This document shows, piece by piece, positions 1 to 6,925 of a stretch of 12,879 nt of DNA (the stretch's first letter is position 1; every line of letters begins with the position of its first letter). Source of the stretch: Veillonellaceae bacterium. GTDB lineage: Bacteria; Bacillota_C; Negativicutes; Veillonellales; Veillonellaceae. The position numbers and the translations under genes were made by a program. The DNA lies in contig CADFKY010000024.1 of assembly GCA_902834965.1 (NCBI GenBank), forward strand, positions 1 to 12,879, given 5' to 3'. Below the pieces are notes generated by a model. It did no database searches and was not told the origin of the DNA. It saw nothing but the letters and a program-made list of their open reading frames with translations.

Positions 1-365
1 AGGTTGCTGCAAAGCACGACAAGATACAAGATGTATTACTGCAAGTCAATGTGGCTCGCGAAGCTTCTAAAACGGGAATGACCGTTGAAGAGTTTCCAGA
101 AATACGAGACTATGCAAAAACATTGCCTCATGTACGCGTACGGGGCTTGATGTGTATGGCACCATTTTTTGATGATCCACAGGAAGCTCGTCCAATCTTC
201 CGCGTAGCGAACGCCTTGTTTGAGGATATGAAACGCTACTTTGAAGAAGGGCAGATTCAATATTTATCTATGGGGATGACTCACGACTTTGAAGTCGCTT
301 TAGAAGAAGGGGCTAACATCGTTCGTGTAGGCACAGCAATTTTTGGGGAACGTGTGTATTATTAA
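1..365 (+). CDS. ylmE: YggS/YlmE-family PLP-binding protein (PLP homeostasis protein), 3' part
   Basis: Only the last 120 residues are in the window. The reading frame is open from base 3 and the true start lies upstream. The visible part has hallmarks of the YggS/YlmE/PROSC family: a strand followed by QVNVAREASKTGM, the segment VRGLMCMAPFFDD, and the C-terminal LSMGMTHDFEVALEEGA plus VRVGTAIFGER, which form the phosphate-binding end of the alanine-racemase-like TIM barrel. The lysine that holds PLP lies in the missing N-terminal part. Family members are cytosolic, bind pyridoxal 5'-phosphate and buffer B6 and amino-acid pools; no enzymatic reaction is firmly established. The gene sits 51 bases ahead of sepF with no terminator between them, the usual arrangement in the ylm cluster of Firmicutes. 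The first in-frame GTG (51) is internal to the conserved domain and is not the real start. Family call is secure. Confidence 0.93.
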   Translation, partial: VAAKHDKIQDVLLQVNVAREASKTGMTVEEFPEIRDYAKTLPHVRVRGLMCMAPFFDDPQEARPIFRVANALFEDMKRYFEEGQIQYLSMGMTHDFEVALEEGANIVRVGTAIFGERVYY

Positions 366-416
366 GGCTCGGGTTGCCTAGTAATCGGTGGCGTTATGTA
401 TTAGGAGGAAATCCAA

Positions 417-914
417 ATGGCATTGGGAGATTATTTAGACAAAGCAAAAAACTTATTCTTAGGCAAAAATGATGATGACTATGAATATGATGATTATGAC
501 TATGAAGATGAAGAGGAATACGAGGCGGAACCTACACCAGTAGCTCCAGTAGCTCCAGTATCCGGCGCATCTGAATTTCATCCACGCAAGGTAGGAGGCC
601 AATCTACGATGACACAACGTCCAACAGCTATGAAAGTAGTTGTAATTGAACCAAAAGTATTTGAAGATTCTGAAAATATTACACATCAATTGCGCGACAT
701 GCGTCCTGTATTGATCAACTTTGAAAATACAGATCCTCATGAAGCAGCTCGTATTGTGGACTTCGTATCTGGTGCGACTTTTGCATTGGATGGCAAATTG
801 GAAAAAGTAGGTAAAGACATTTTCATGTGCGTACCTGTAAACATTTCCATTGATTATTCTGATAATGATAGCAACAAAACTGAGCAAAACGAATACGCTT
901 GGGACAATAAATAA
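417..914 (+). CDS. sepF: Cell division protein SepF
   Basis: Encodes 165 residues. SepF is a cytosolic, membrane-associated partner of FtsZ that anchors and bundles Z-ring filaments. Residues 1-16 (MALGDYLDKAKNLFLG) form the expected N-terminal amphipathic membrane-binding helix. Residues about 19-40 are an extremely acidic, tyrosine-rich linker, followed by a Pro/Ala/Val stretch (TPVAPVAPVSG) made by a short DNA repeat. Residues about 72-147 are the SepF core, with VVVIEPKVFED, LRDMRPVLINFE and ARIVDFVSGATFALDG, the latter ending in the glycine-rich dimer region. The tail after about 150 is Asn/Asp-rich. The start is supported by TAGGAGGAAATCCAA directly upstream. It lies between the YlmE gene and proC and is likely co-transcribed with them. 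Length is at the usual size for the family. Function is secure from family knowledge. Confidence 0.96.
   Translation: MALGDYLDKAKNLFLGKNDDDYEYDDYDYEDEEEYEAEPTPVAPVAPVSGASEFHPRKVGGQSTMTQRPTAMKVVVIEPKVFEDSENITHQLRDMRPVLINFENTDPHEAARIVDFVSGATFALDGKLEKVGKDIFMCVPVNISIDYSDNDSNKTEQNEYAWDNK
537..560 (+). repeat. 9-bp tandem repeat in sepF linker
   Basis: The unit CCAGTAGCT occurs at 537-545 and 546-554, followed by a partial copy CCAGTA at 555-560. It encodes the PVAPVAPV part of the SepF linker. Because the unit is a multiple of three, copy-number change would lengthen or shorten the linker without a frameshift. Confidence 0.8.
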
Positions 915-940
915 TTTCTTTATAAATGGTGGTGACAACG

Positions 941-1735
941 ATGTTAGGTAAAACCTTATTTATCGGCGTTGGCTCAATGGGTGGCGCTCTATTGCGCGGT
1001 GCATTACAGCATGGCGTGTTGAAAGCAAGTGATACACACATTCTGGTGCGTCGCGAAGAACAATGTAAGGCTCTTACAGAGGAGCTTGGTGTAGTAGGCT
1101 TTACGACTATGCCTAATGTGCATGAGTACAATACTATTCTATTGGCTGTAAAACCACAAGTGTTACCATCTGTATTAGAGACGTTAAAAGAAGTACCTTA
1201 TGGGACTGTTATGATTTCCGTTGCTGCAGGTATTACCTTAGATACTCTAGATGCAGCGATTCCACAAGCTAACTGGTTTAGAGCTATGCCAAATACACCG
1301 GCTTCTATCGGTGCTGGCATGACGGCACTCGCCGGGGATGATGTGAATACTGACCTTGGTCGTGCTGTACAAGCCTTATTTGAGGCTGTGGGCGAGGTAG
1401 TAGTGGTGAGCGAAGCCGATTTAGATCGCTTAGGCGCACTATCTGGTGCGGGACCTGGCTATATGTTTGTCATCCTTGATGCATTGGCTGATGCGGGTGT
1501 TCGCATTGGTTTGCCACGTCAGTTGGCCATAAAGGCGGCGGCTCAAACGATGTACGGTGCAGGTAAGATGGCTCTTGAAAGTGGCAATCATCCAGCGGTA
1601 CTACGAGATCAGGTGACAAGCCCTGGTGGCACTACCATTGCTGGTATTGGTGCTATGGAAAAAGGTGGACTTCGCAGTGCTCTCCAAGATGGCGTAGTAG
1701 CATGTCTTGCTCGGTCGAATGAGTTGGGGAAATAA
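941..1735 (+). CDS. proC: Pyrroline-5-carboxylate reductase
   Basis: Encodes 264 residues from ATG 941. ProC reduces 1-pyrroline-5-carboxylate to L-proline with NAD(P)H, the last step of proline synthesis, in the cytosol. The N-terminal Rossmann motif FIGVGSMGGALLRG is at residues about 7-20. AVKPQ, SVAAGI and RAMPNTPASIGAGMTAL follow. The C-terminal helical dimerisation domain carries SGAGPGYMF and the family signature DQVTSPGGTTIAGIGAMEKG. A longer frame begins at ATG 926, but GGTGGTGA lies 5-6 bases before ATG 941 while nothing resembling a ribosome binding site precedes 926, and the Rossmann strand starts directly after 941. The gene is 26 bases after sepF and only a TTT separates its stop from the TTG of the next gene, so it is part of the same operon. 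In many Firmicutes this slot is occupied by ylmG rather than proC. Confidence 0.96.
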   Translation: MLGKTLFIGVGSMGGALLRGALQHGVLKASDTHILVRREEQCKALTEELGVVGFTTMPNVHEYNTILLAVKPQVLPSVLETLKEVPYGTVMISVAAGITLDTLDAAIPQANWFRAMPNTPASIGAGMTALAGDDVNTDLGRAVQALFEAVGEVVVVSEADLDRLGALSGAGPGYMFVILDALADAGVRIGLPRQLAIKAAAQTMYGAGKMALESGNHPAVLRDQVTSPGGTTIAGIGAMEKGGLRSALQDGVVACLARSNELGK

Positions 1736-1737
1736 TT

Positions 1738-2523
1738 TTGGCAGATACTAGTAAATTAATACGATATTTTGAGGCCAGTGGCAGTGGCGAGGAAGCTCGT
1801 CGCATGCTAGATTTGGCTGAGCAGGTTGTAAAAGGTCGTCCCTATCGTGTGGCGGACTTTACGAGCCCTGCAGGCCTTGTTATTGCAGATGCTATCAAGG
1901 CTAATTACCCACAGTTAACAGTTAAAACTGATGGTGGCTATGAAGGAGCGGAACGCATTCGTATCGCTTTCGTAGACCGCGACTTTAACGGTACTGTAGA
2001 TATGGGCATTCGCGCCCTCAAGGTGAATTGGGACCCTCGGTTCCGATTGCTCACTCATCGCGATGTGCTTGGCTCCTTAATGGGCCTAGGCATTGATCGC
2101 TCCAAATTTGGGGACGTTATCGTCCAACAAGGGGGCGCTCAGATTATGGTGGATGAAAGCGTGGCTGATTTTGTAATTCAAAACTTTACGAAAATTGCTA
2201 TGGTTTCCGTATCTGTAGAGGCTATTGAGTTATCAGATATTGCACCAAAAGAAGAAAAAATTAAAGAAGTCCGCACTACAGTTGCTTCTTTGCGTTTAGA
2301 TGCGGTAGCAAGTTCTGGTTTTAGTGTATCGCGCACTAAATTGGTGAGTGCTATCAATGCGGGCTTATTACAAGTAAACTGGCAACCAGCTAAGGGTGCA
2401 TCCCAAGAAGTTAAAGAAGGGGATGTAATCTCTATGCGTGGTCGTGGCCGAATGAAGGTAGAAGCCATTACAGGTACATCTCGTAAGGGGCGTATCGGCG
2501 TATATCTGAAACGATTCATGTAG
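1738..2523 (+). CDS. ylmH: YlmH-family S4-domain RNA-binding protein
   Basis: Encodes 261 residues from a TTG start. YlmH-type proteins carry an N-terminal YlmH domain and a C-terminal S4 domain that contacts structured RNA; family members in Firmicutes associate with ribosomes and rescue stalled translation. Here residues about 5-165 form the N-terminal part, with RVADFTSPAGLVIADA, GYEGAERIRIAF, HRDVLGSLMGLGIDRSKFGD and MVDESVADFVIQNF. The S4 domain lies at about 185-245, with LRLDAVASSGFSVSRTKLV, INAGLLQVNW and EGDVISMRGRGRMK. The TTG at 1738 lies 2 bases after the proC stop, preceded by a modest GGGGAAA. The next in-frame ATG (1804) would remove conserved N-terminal sequence, so TTG is preferred. 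Translational coupling to proC is likely. The gene is followed by a strong terminator and ends the operon. Confidence 0.92.
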   Translation: MADTSKLIRYFEASGSGEEARRMLDLAEQVVKGRPYRVADFTSPAGLVIADAIKANYPQLTVKTDGGYEGAERIRIAFVDRDFNGTVDMGIRALKVNWDPRFRLLTHRDVLGSLMGLGIDRSKFGDVIVQQGGAQIMVDESVADFVIQNFTKIAMVSVSVEAIELSDIAPKEEKIKEVRTTVASLRLDAVASSGFSVSRTKLVSAINAGLLQVNWQPAKGASQEVKEGDVISMRGRGRMKVEAITGTSRKGRIGVYLKRFM

Positions 2524-2530
2524 GCAATTG

Positions 2531-2562
2531 AAAATCGGCTTGACCATCAAGCCGATTTTTTT
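2531..2562 (+). terminator. Intrinsic terminator after ylmH
   Basis: A perfect 13-bp inverted repeat, AAAATCGGCTTGA at 2531-2543 and TCAAGCCGATTTT at 2547-2559, has a three-base loop CCA and runs into a T tract ending at 2562. It starts 7 bases after the ylmH stop and should end the ylmE-sepF-proC-ylmH transcript. Confidence 0.93.
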
Positions 2563-2569
2563 GTATATA
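2540..2569 (+). promoter_or_regulatory. Candidate sigma-70-type promoter for the tetrapyrrole operon
   Basis: A TTGACC box (2540-2545, one mismatch to TTGACA) and a TATATA box (2564-2569) are separated by 18 bases. The -35 box lies inside the upstream terminator hairpin. Transcription would begin near 2576, only about five bases before the ATG at 2581. This is the only promoter-like pair in the gap between the terminator and the first hem-operon gene. It is inferred from sequence only. Confidence 0.5.
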
Positions 2570-2580
2570 GTAGGACAGCC

Positions 2581-3228
2581 ATGGTATCCATAACATTTCA
2601 ACCTACAACTGAAGATACAATCCTATTCGTTGGCGGCGGGAAGGTCGCAGAGCGACGAATGCAGCTCTTTATTGATGAGCCATGCAACATTGTGGTGATT
2701 GCTCCCACTGTAACAGATAGGATTTGCCAATGGGCAAAGGATAATCGTATCACGTGGTACGACCGTGCTTTCACAATGGATGATGAACACCACATTATAA
2801 CGAGCAGTTTGTTCTTTATCTGTACAGATAATAGCAAATTAAACGATACGTTATACGAGATAGGTAAAAAACACCGCGTTTGGACTAATCGCAGTGATGA
2901 CCCTAGGGCGTGCAGATTTACTGTACCTTCATCCCTTGAACTAGGTGATCTTCATATCGCTATTAGTGCTAATAACGTAGGCCCACGTATCAATCGCCTC
3001 GTAAAGCAAGATATGATGAATCGTTATGGCCAGTTGCAAAAGGCTATGCCTAGACTTAAAATATTTAGAGAAGAAGTAAAGTTACTACTTCCTACCCCAG
3101 AGGCTCGACAGAAATTTTGGCGAGACCATCTGACCGTAGAAACTTTTGAAGCCATTCTCAAGGGAGAGTGGATGACTATAGAGGAGAAACTTGACCATGA
3201 AATTAGTGGTATTAGGTCTAAATCATAG
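2581..3228 (+). CDS. Precorrin-2 dehydrogenase / sirohydrochlorin ferrochelatase-like (Met8/CysG N-terminal type)
   Basis: Encodes 215 residues. Proteins of this family oxidise precorrin-2 to sirohydrochlorin with NAD+, and some also insert Fe2+ to make siroheme. The N-terminal NAD-binding motif LFVGGGKVAERRMQLF is at residues about 16-31, followed by a Rossmann fold (VVIAPTVTDRI, FFICTDNSKLNDTLY). The signature region TNRSDDPRACRFTVPSSLELGDLHIAISANNVGP (with R-F-x-x-P-S in the middle) spans residues about 102-135, and the C-terminal helical domain starts with RINRLVKQDM. The start is ATG 2581; an in-frame later ATG (2659) would delete the NAD motif. There is no convincing Shine-Dalgarno sequence, only TAGGAC. 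It is the first gene of the hem operon and overlaps hemA. In other organisms this activity is fused to CobA in CysG; here it is separate and CobA is fused to HemD. Whether it also chelates iron cannot be decided from sequence. Confidence 0.9.
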   Translation: MVSITFQPTTEDTILFVGGGKVAERRMQLFIDEPCNIVVIAPTVTDRICQWAKDNRITWYDRAFTMDDEHHIITSSLFFICTDNSKLNDTLYEIGKKHRVWTNRSDDPRACRFTVPSSLELGDLHIAISANNVGPRINRLVKQDMMNRYGQLQKAMPRLKIFREEVKLLLPTPEARQKFWRDHLTVETFEAILKGEWMTIEEKLDHEISGIRSKS

Positions 3229-4468
3229 AAGTGCCGCTGTAGAGGTGCGTGAACGTTTCTCGTTTGATAAGGACGAGGTAGCCTCAGCACTGAACCGCCT
3301 CTATGAATTTGACTGTGTAGCAGAATGCGTTATATTGTCTACATGCAATAGAACTGAAATCTATGCGGCCTTAGAAGGTGTAGAGTTCCCTAAAGAATAT
3401 ATGTTGGCTGTGTTAAAGGATTTAAAAGGTGCCGACCACATCGATGAAGATGCCTTTTTCTTCTATGAAGAGCGCGATTGCATTGAACATCTATTCCGCG
3501 TATCTGCAAGCCTTGATTCCCTTGTGTTGGGGGAAGGTCAAATTTTGAGCCAATTAAAAGGGGCTTATATTCAGGCTTATAGCGCAGGTTGCACAGGCAC
3601 AATTTTTAATATCTTATTCCAACGCGCTATTAGTGTTGGTAAAAAGGTACGGACGAACACAGGTATTGCTAATACGCCTGTATCCGTTAGCTACACTGCT
3701 GTTAACCTTGCGGAGGACAGCCTAGATAAACCGTTATCTGAAGCGACGGTACTCATCTTAGGTGCTGGTACCATGAGTGAGTTGACCGCAACGCACTTAC
3801 AAGCAAAGGGCGTAAAAACGATTTTTGTATCTAATAGAACCTTTACCAAGGCAGAGGCTTTAGCAGAGCGCTTTAATGGTAAAGCTGTTAAGCTAGATAA
3901 CTTTGTAGATTACGCTAAAGATGCGGACATCCTCATCACATCTACAGGGGCGCCACATTATATTATTACGGAACGAGAAGCAAAGAAAATTGCATCTCTT
4001 CGCAAGGGTGAGCCTATCGTTATGATTGATATTGCAGTACCTCGTGATATCGACCCTACTGTGGCAGATATGGATGGTATTTATTTATTCAATATTGATT
4101 CCCTTGAAAGCGTAGTAGAAGAAAATAAGGCACAACGCGAAGAAGAAGCTCGTCGTGCAGAGCCTATCATTCACGATGCCATTGAAGAATTATTAGATAA
4201 ATTGAGCTATCTAACGGTGCGCCCTATGATGGCATTGCTCACGGAAAAAGCAGAGCGCATTCGCCGTCGTGAGTTACATCGTGCATTGGCGAAATTACCT
4301 GACATTTCAGATAAAGAGCGCCGTATTATGGACTCTATGAGTCGCATGATCATTCGCAAAATGTTGCGTGAACCGATGATTCACTTTAACGAAATCGCCG
4401 GTACAGAGGAAGAAGGTTTGTACTGGGATTTATTCAAAGATATGTTTAATCTTGAGAAAGAAGGCTAA
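3197..4468 (+). CDS. hemA: Glutamyl-tRNA reductase
   Basis: Encodes 423 residues. HemA reduces glutamate charged on tRNA(Glu) to glutamate-1-semialdehyde with NADPH, the first committed step of the C5 tetrapyrrole pathway. The N-terminal catalytic domain has LGLNHRSAAVEVRERFSF and ILSTCNRTEIYA; Cys50 is the expected active-site thiol. LVLGEGQILSQLKGAY follows. The NADPH domain has VLILGAGTMSELTATHL and IFVSNRTFTKA, then VMIDIAVPRDIDP, and a C-terminal helical dimerisation domain. A TTG start at 3191 is possible, but GAGGAGA (3181-3187) is optimally placed for ATG 3197 and would be too close to 3191. The gene begins inside the preceding reading frame, overlapping its last 32 bases, so translation is probably coupled. 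HemA is usually the point of feedback control by heme, but no regulatory site is visible here. Confidence 0.97.
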   Translation: MKLVVLGLNHRSAAVEVRERFSFDKDEVASALNRLYEFDCVAECVILSTCNRTEIYAALEGVEFPKEYMLAVLKDLKGADHIDEDAFFFYEERDCIEHLFRVSASLDSLVLGEGQILSQLKGAYIQAYSAGCTGTIFNILFQRAISVGKKVRTNTGIANTPVSVSYTAVNLAEDSLDKPLSEATVLILGAGTMSELTATHLQAKGVKTIFVSNRTFTKAEALAERFNGKAVKLDNFVDYAKDADILITSTGAPHYIITEREAKKIASLRKGEPIVMIDIAVPRDIDPTVADMDGIYLFNIDSLESVVEENKAQREEEARRAEPIIHDAIEELLDKLSYLTVRPMMALLTEKAERIRRRELHRALAKLPDISDKERRIMDSMSRMIIRKMLREPMIHFNEIAGTEEEGLYWDLFKDMFNLEKEG

Positions 4469-4472
4469 TGCC

Positions 4473-5411
4473 ATGAGAGATCATATTCGAATCGGCACGC
4501 GAAAAAGTGCCCTTGCCCTATGGCAGGCTGAACATATTAGTGCAGAGTTACAACGTCTGTACCCAAACATTACAGTAGAGCTTGTTCACTTTAATACAAA
4601 GGGTGACCGTATCTTGGAAAAACCACTGGCTCAAGTTGGTGGCAAAGGTTTATTTACCGCTGAGCTAGAAGAGGCTATGCATAAAGGCGACATCGATATC
4701 GCCGTACATAGCTTGAAAGATATGCCTACAGAGTTGCCAGAAGGTCTTACGCTAGGTGCTATTTCAGCCCGTGAAGTTCCTTACGATGCGCTCGTAAGCC
4801 CTGTGTATAAAACATTAGATAAATTGCCTGAAGGTGCTTGCGTCGGTACGAGTAGCTTGCGCCGTCAAGCCCAATTATTACATGTGCGACCGGACCTTAA
4901 GGTGGAGGTTATCCGCGGCAATGTACAAACCCGCTTAAGCAAGATTGAAACAGAGAAGCTAGATGGTGTTATCTTGGCACAAGCTGGTCTTAAACGGTTG
5001 GGCTTAGATGATCAAATTACCCAAGTATTTAAAGCTGATGAAATGATTCCTGCCGTTGGTCAAGGTGCTCTTGCTATCGAGTGCCGCGCTGACGATACGG
5101 AAATGCTTGAAATGCTAGCTCCTATTAACGACGAAGCTACACGCTATGCCGTTGAAGGGGAACGCAGCTTCTTGCGTCAGTTAAATGGTGGTTGCCAAGT
5201 GCCGATGGGTGTACATGGTACTATTAATAAAGGTCAATTGATACTAAAGGCTATGATTGCCTCCCTCGACGGTAAAACTGTGTACGAAGGAGAAATTTCT
5301 GGCCCTGCTAAAAAAGCTGAAATTCTTGGTAAAAACCTTGCAAAAGCCTTATATGAAGAAGGTGGCAAACATATTGTGGATGCTCTCATAGAGGAAGGAA
5401 TCATAAAATGA
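4473..5411 (+). CDS. hemC: Hydroxymethylbilane synthase (porphobilinogen deaminase)
   Basis: Encodes 312 residues, the usual size. HemC polymerises four porphobilinogens into hydroxymethylbilane in the cytosol, using a covalently bound dipyrromethane cofactor. It starts IRIGTRKSALALWQA. HFNTKGDRILEKPLA and GGKGLFTAELEEAM follow. AVHSLKDMPTELPEGL carries the catalytic aspartate Asp83. GTSSLRRQAQLL and EVIRGNVQTRL are further conserved stretches. NGGCQVPMG contains Cys241, which holds the cofactor. An in-frame TTG at 4452 would extend it by seven residues into the hemA tail, but AGAAGG about eight bases before ATG 4473 and the usual family N-terminus favour 4473. It starts 4 bases after the hemA stop, and its own stop overlaps the next start as ATGA. 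All catalytic residues expected are present. Confidence 0.97.
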   Translation: MRDHIRIGTRKSALALWQAEHISAELQRLYPNITVELVHFNTKGDRILEKPLAQVGGKGLFTAELEEAMHKGDIDIAVHSLKDMPTELPEGLTLGAISAREVPYDALVSPVYKTLDKLPEGACVGTSSLRRQAQLLHVRPDLKVEVIRGNVQTRLSKIETEKLDGVILAQAGLKRLGLDDQITQVFKADEMIPAVGQGALAIECRADDTEMLEMLAPINDEATRYAVEGERSFLRQLNGGCQVPMGVHGTINKGQLILKAMIASLDGKTVYEGEISGPAKKAEILGKNLAKALYEEGGKHIVDALIEEGIIK

Positions 5412-6916
5412 CAGGTATGGTATATCTAATCGGTGCAGGCCCTGGCGATGTTAAACTTATTACTGTAAAAGGTCGCGAATGCATTGAAAAAGCAGATGTA
5501 ATTGTATATGACTATTTAGCAGATGCTCATTTACTTGAATGGGCACGCCCAGATGCAGAATTGATTTACGCTGGTAAACAATGTAAAGATCACACAATGC
5601 ACCAATGGGAAATTAATGAGCTTTTAGTACAAAAAGGTAAAGAAGGTAAAATCGTAGCTCGCTTAAAAGGCGGAGATCCACTCGTATTTGGCCGTGGTGG
5701 TGAAGAGGCTATGGCTCTTGGTGAAGCTGGCGTACCATTTGAGTTTGTACCTGGTGTAACATCTCCAATTGCAGCACCTGCTTATGCAGGTATTCCTGTA
5801 ACACAACGCGCTATGGCTACATCCTTTGCAGTTGTAACAGGCCATGAAGATCCAACTAAAGCCGTATCTGGCATTCACTGGGAAGGCCTTGCTACAGCAG
5901 TAGACACACTTTGCTTTGTTATGGGCGTTGGCAATTTGCCTACTATTGCAGAAAAATTGATGGCTCATGGTCGCCCAGCTAATACACCGGTAGCGCTTGT
6001 TCGTTGGGGTACAAAAACAGTTCAAGAGGTTCTCGTATCTACTCTTGAACATGTAGTAGAAGACGTAGAAAAGGCACAATTAAAGGCGCCAGCTATTATT
6101 GTAGTAGGCGATGTAGTTAACCTTCGTGAAAAATTACAATGGTTCGATAATAAACCGTTATTCGGCAAAACTATTGTAGTTACACGCGCTCGCTCCCAAG
6201 CTAGTGCATTCCGCGAAAAATTAGAAGCTCAAGGTGCTAATGTAGTGGAAGCGGCAGCGATTAAAACATCTCCATTGGAGTTGTTTGATGAAGATCGTCG
6301 TATCATCAATAATACAAAACAATACCAATGCATCGTATTCACATCTGGTGAAGGGGTTCGCTACTTCTTCGATGCTCTCTATAAAGAAGGCAAGGATACA
6401 CGTGCTTTAGGTAATTCTAAAGTGGCGGCTATCGGCTGTGCTACAGCTCGAGAACTTCAAAAATACGGCATTGTTCCAGATATTATTCCTGCAGACTACA
6501 AAGCTGAATCTGCTGTAGAGGCTCTTGAAGAAGAACTCAAAGCAGGCGATTCCGTATTGCTCATCCAACCAAAAGTGGCTCGCGATGTAATTCCACGCTC
6601 TTTGCGTCATCACGATATAGATGTAGATATCTTGCGTTTATATGAAACGACACAAGACACATCTCAACAAGAAGCATTAGTAAATGCATTAACTGCAGGT
6701 ACTGTAGACTATATTACGTTTACAAGTTCCTCTACAGTAACTAATACAATCCAATTATTGGGCGATGATGCATTGAAACTATTAGGCAATACTAAGATTG
6801 CTTGCATCGGACCTATCACAGCTGCTACAGCTATGAGTGCAGGTCTTAAACCAGCTGTTATCAGCGATGTATATACAACTGATGGCTTGGTAAATGCTAT
6901 TGTAAAGGACATTTAG
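5408..6916 (+). CDS. cobA-hemD: Fused uroporphyrinogen-III C-methyltransferase / uroporphyrinogen-III synthase
   Basis: Encodes 502 residues with two enzymes in one chain. Residues 1 to about 245 are a SAM-dependent methyltransferase (CobA/SUMT) that methylates uroporphyrinogen III at C2 and C7 to give precorrin-2: VYLIGAGPGD (SAM loop), VIVYDYLADAHLL, RLKGGDPLVFGRGGEE, VPGVTSPIAAPAYAGIPVT, and TPVALVRWGT. Residues about 250-502 are HemD, which cyclises hydroxymethylbilane with inversion of ring D: KTIVVTRARSQASAF, CIVFTSGEGVRYFFDAL, VAAIGCATARELQKYG, DYITFTSSSTVTNTIQLL, and IACIGPITAATA. The order of domains (methyltransferase first) is the known fusion of clostridia and Negativicutes. AGGAAGGA lies about eight bases before ATG 5408, and the start overlaps the hemC stop by four bases. 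A second ATG (5417) is also possible. The fusion could pass uroporphyrinogen III from its maker to the siroheme/cobalamin branch enzyme. Confidence 0.96.
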   Translation: MTGMVYLIGAGPGDVKLITVKGRECIEKADVIVYDYLADAHLLEWARPDAELIYAGKQCKDHTMHQWEINELLVQKGKEGKIVARLKGGDPLVFGRGGEEAMALGEAGVPFEFVPGVTSPIAAPAYAGIPVTQRAMATSFAVVTGHEDPTKAVSGIHWEGLATAVDTLCFVMGVGNLPTIAEKLMAHGRPANTPVALVRWGTKTVQEVLVSTLEHVVEDVEKAQLKAPAIIVVGDVVNLREKLQWFDNKPLFGKTIVVTRARSQASAFREKLEAQGANVVEAAAIKTSPLELFDEDRRIINNTKQYQCIVFTSGEGVRYFFDALYKEGKDTRALGNSKVAAIGCATARELQKYGIVPDIIPADYKAESAVEALEEELKAGDSVLLIQPKVARDVIPRSLRHHDIDVDILRLYETTQDTSQQEALVNALTAGTVDYITFTSSSTVTNTIQLLGDDALKLLGNTKIACIGPITAATAMSAGLKPAVISDVYTTDGLVNAIVKDI

Positions 6917-6925
6917 GAGGATTAC

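Noticed and set aside
459..938. 159-codon open frame on the minus strand across sepF
   Set aside because: It is antisense to the Asp/Glu/Tyr-rich region, whose GAT/TAT codons give Ile/Val runs on the other strand. There is no ribosome binding site, and sepF is clearly the real gene.
926..940. Upstream ATG start for proC
   Set aside because: No ribosome binding site precedes it; the GGTGGTGA between the two ATGs serves the ATG at 941, where the Rossmann fold begins.
2178..2519. 113-codon minus-strand frame across the S4-domain gene
   Set aside because: Wholly inside ylmH, with no supporting signals.
2524..2580. Cobalamin or other riboswitch ahead of the tetrapyrrole operon
   Set aside because: The gap is only 57 bases and mostly taken up by the terminator hairpin; there is no room for a riboswitch aptamer.
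4452..4472. TTG start extending hemC into hemA
   Set aside because: It would add seven non-conserved residues; ATG 4473 has a better placed AGAAGG and gives the normal family N-terminus.
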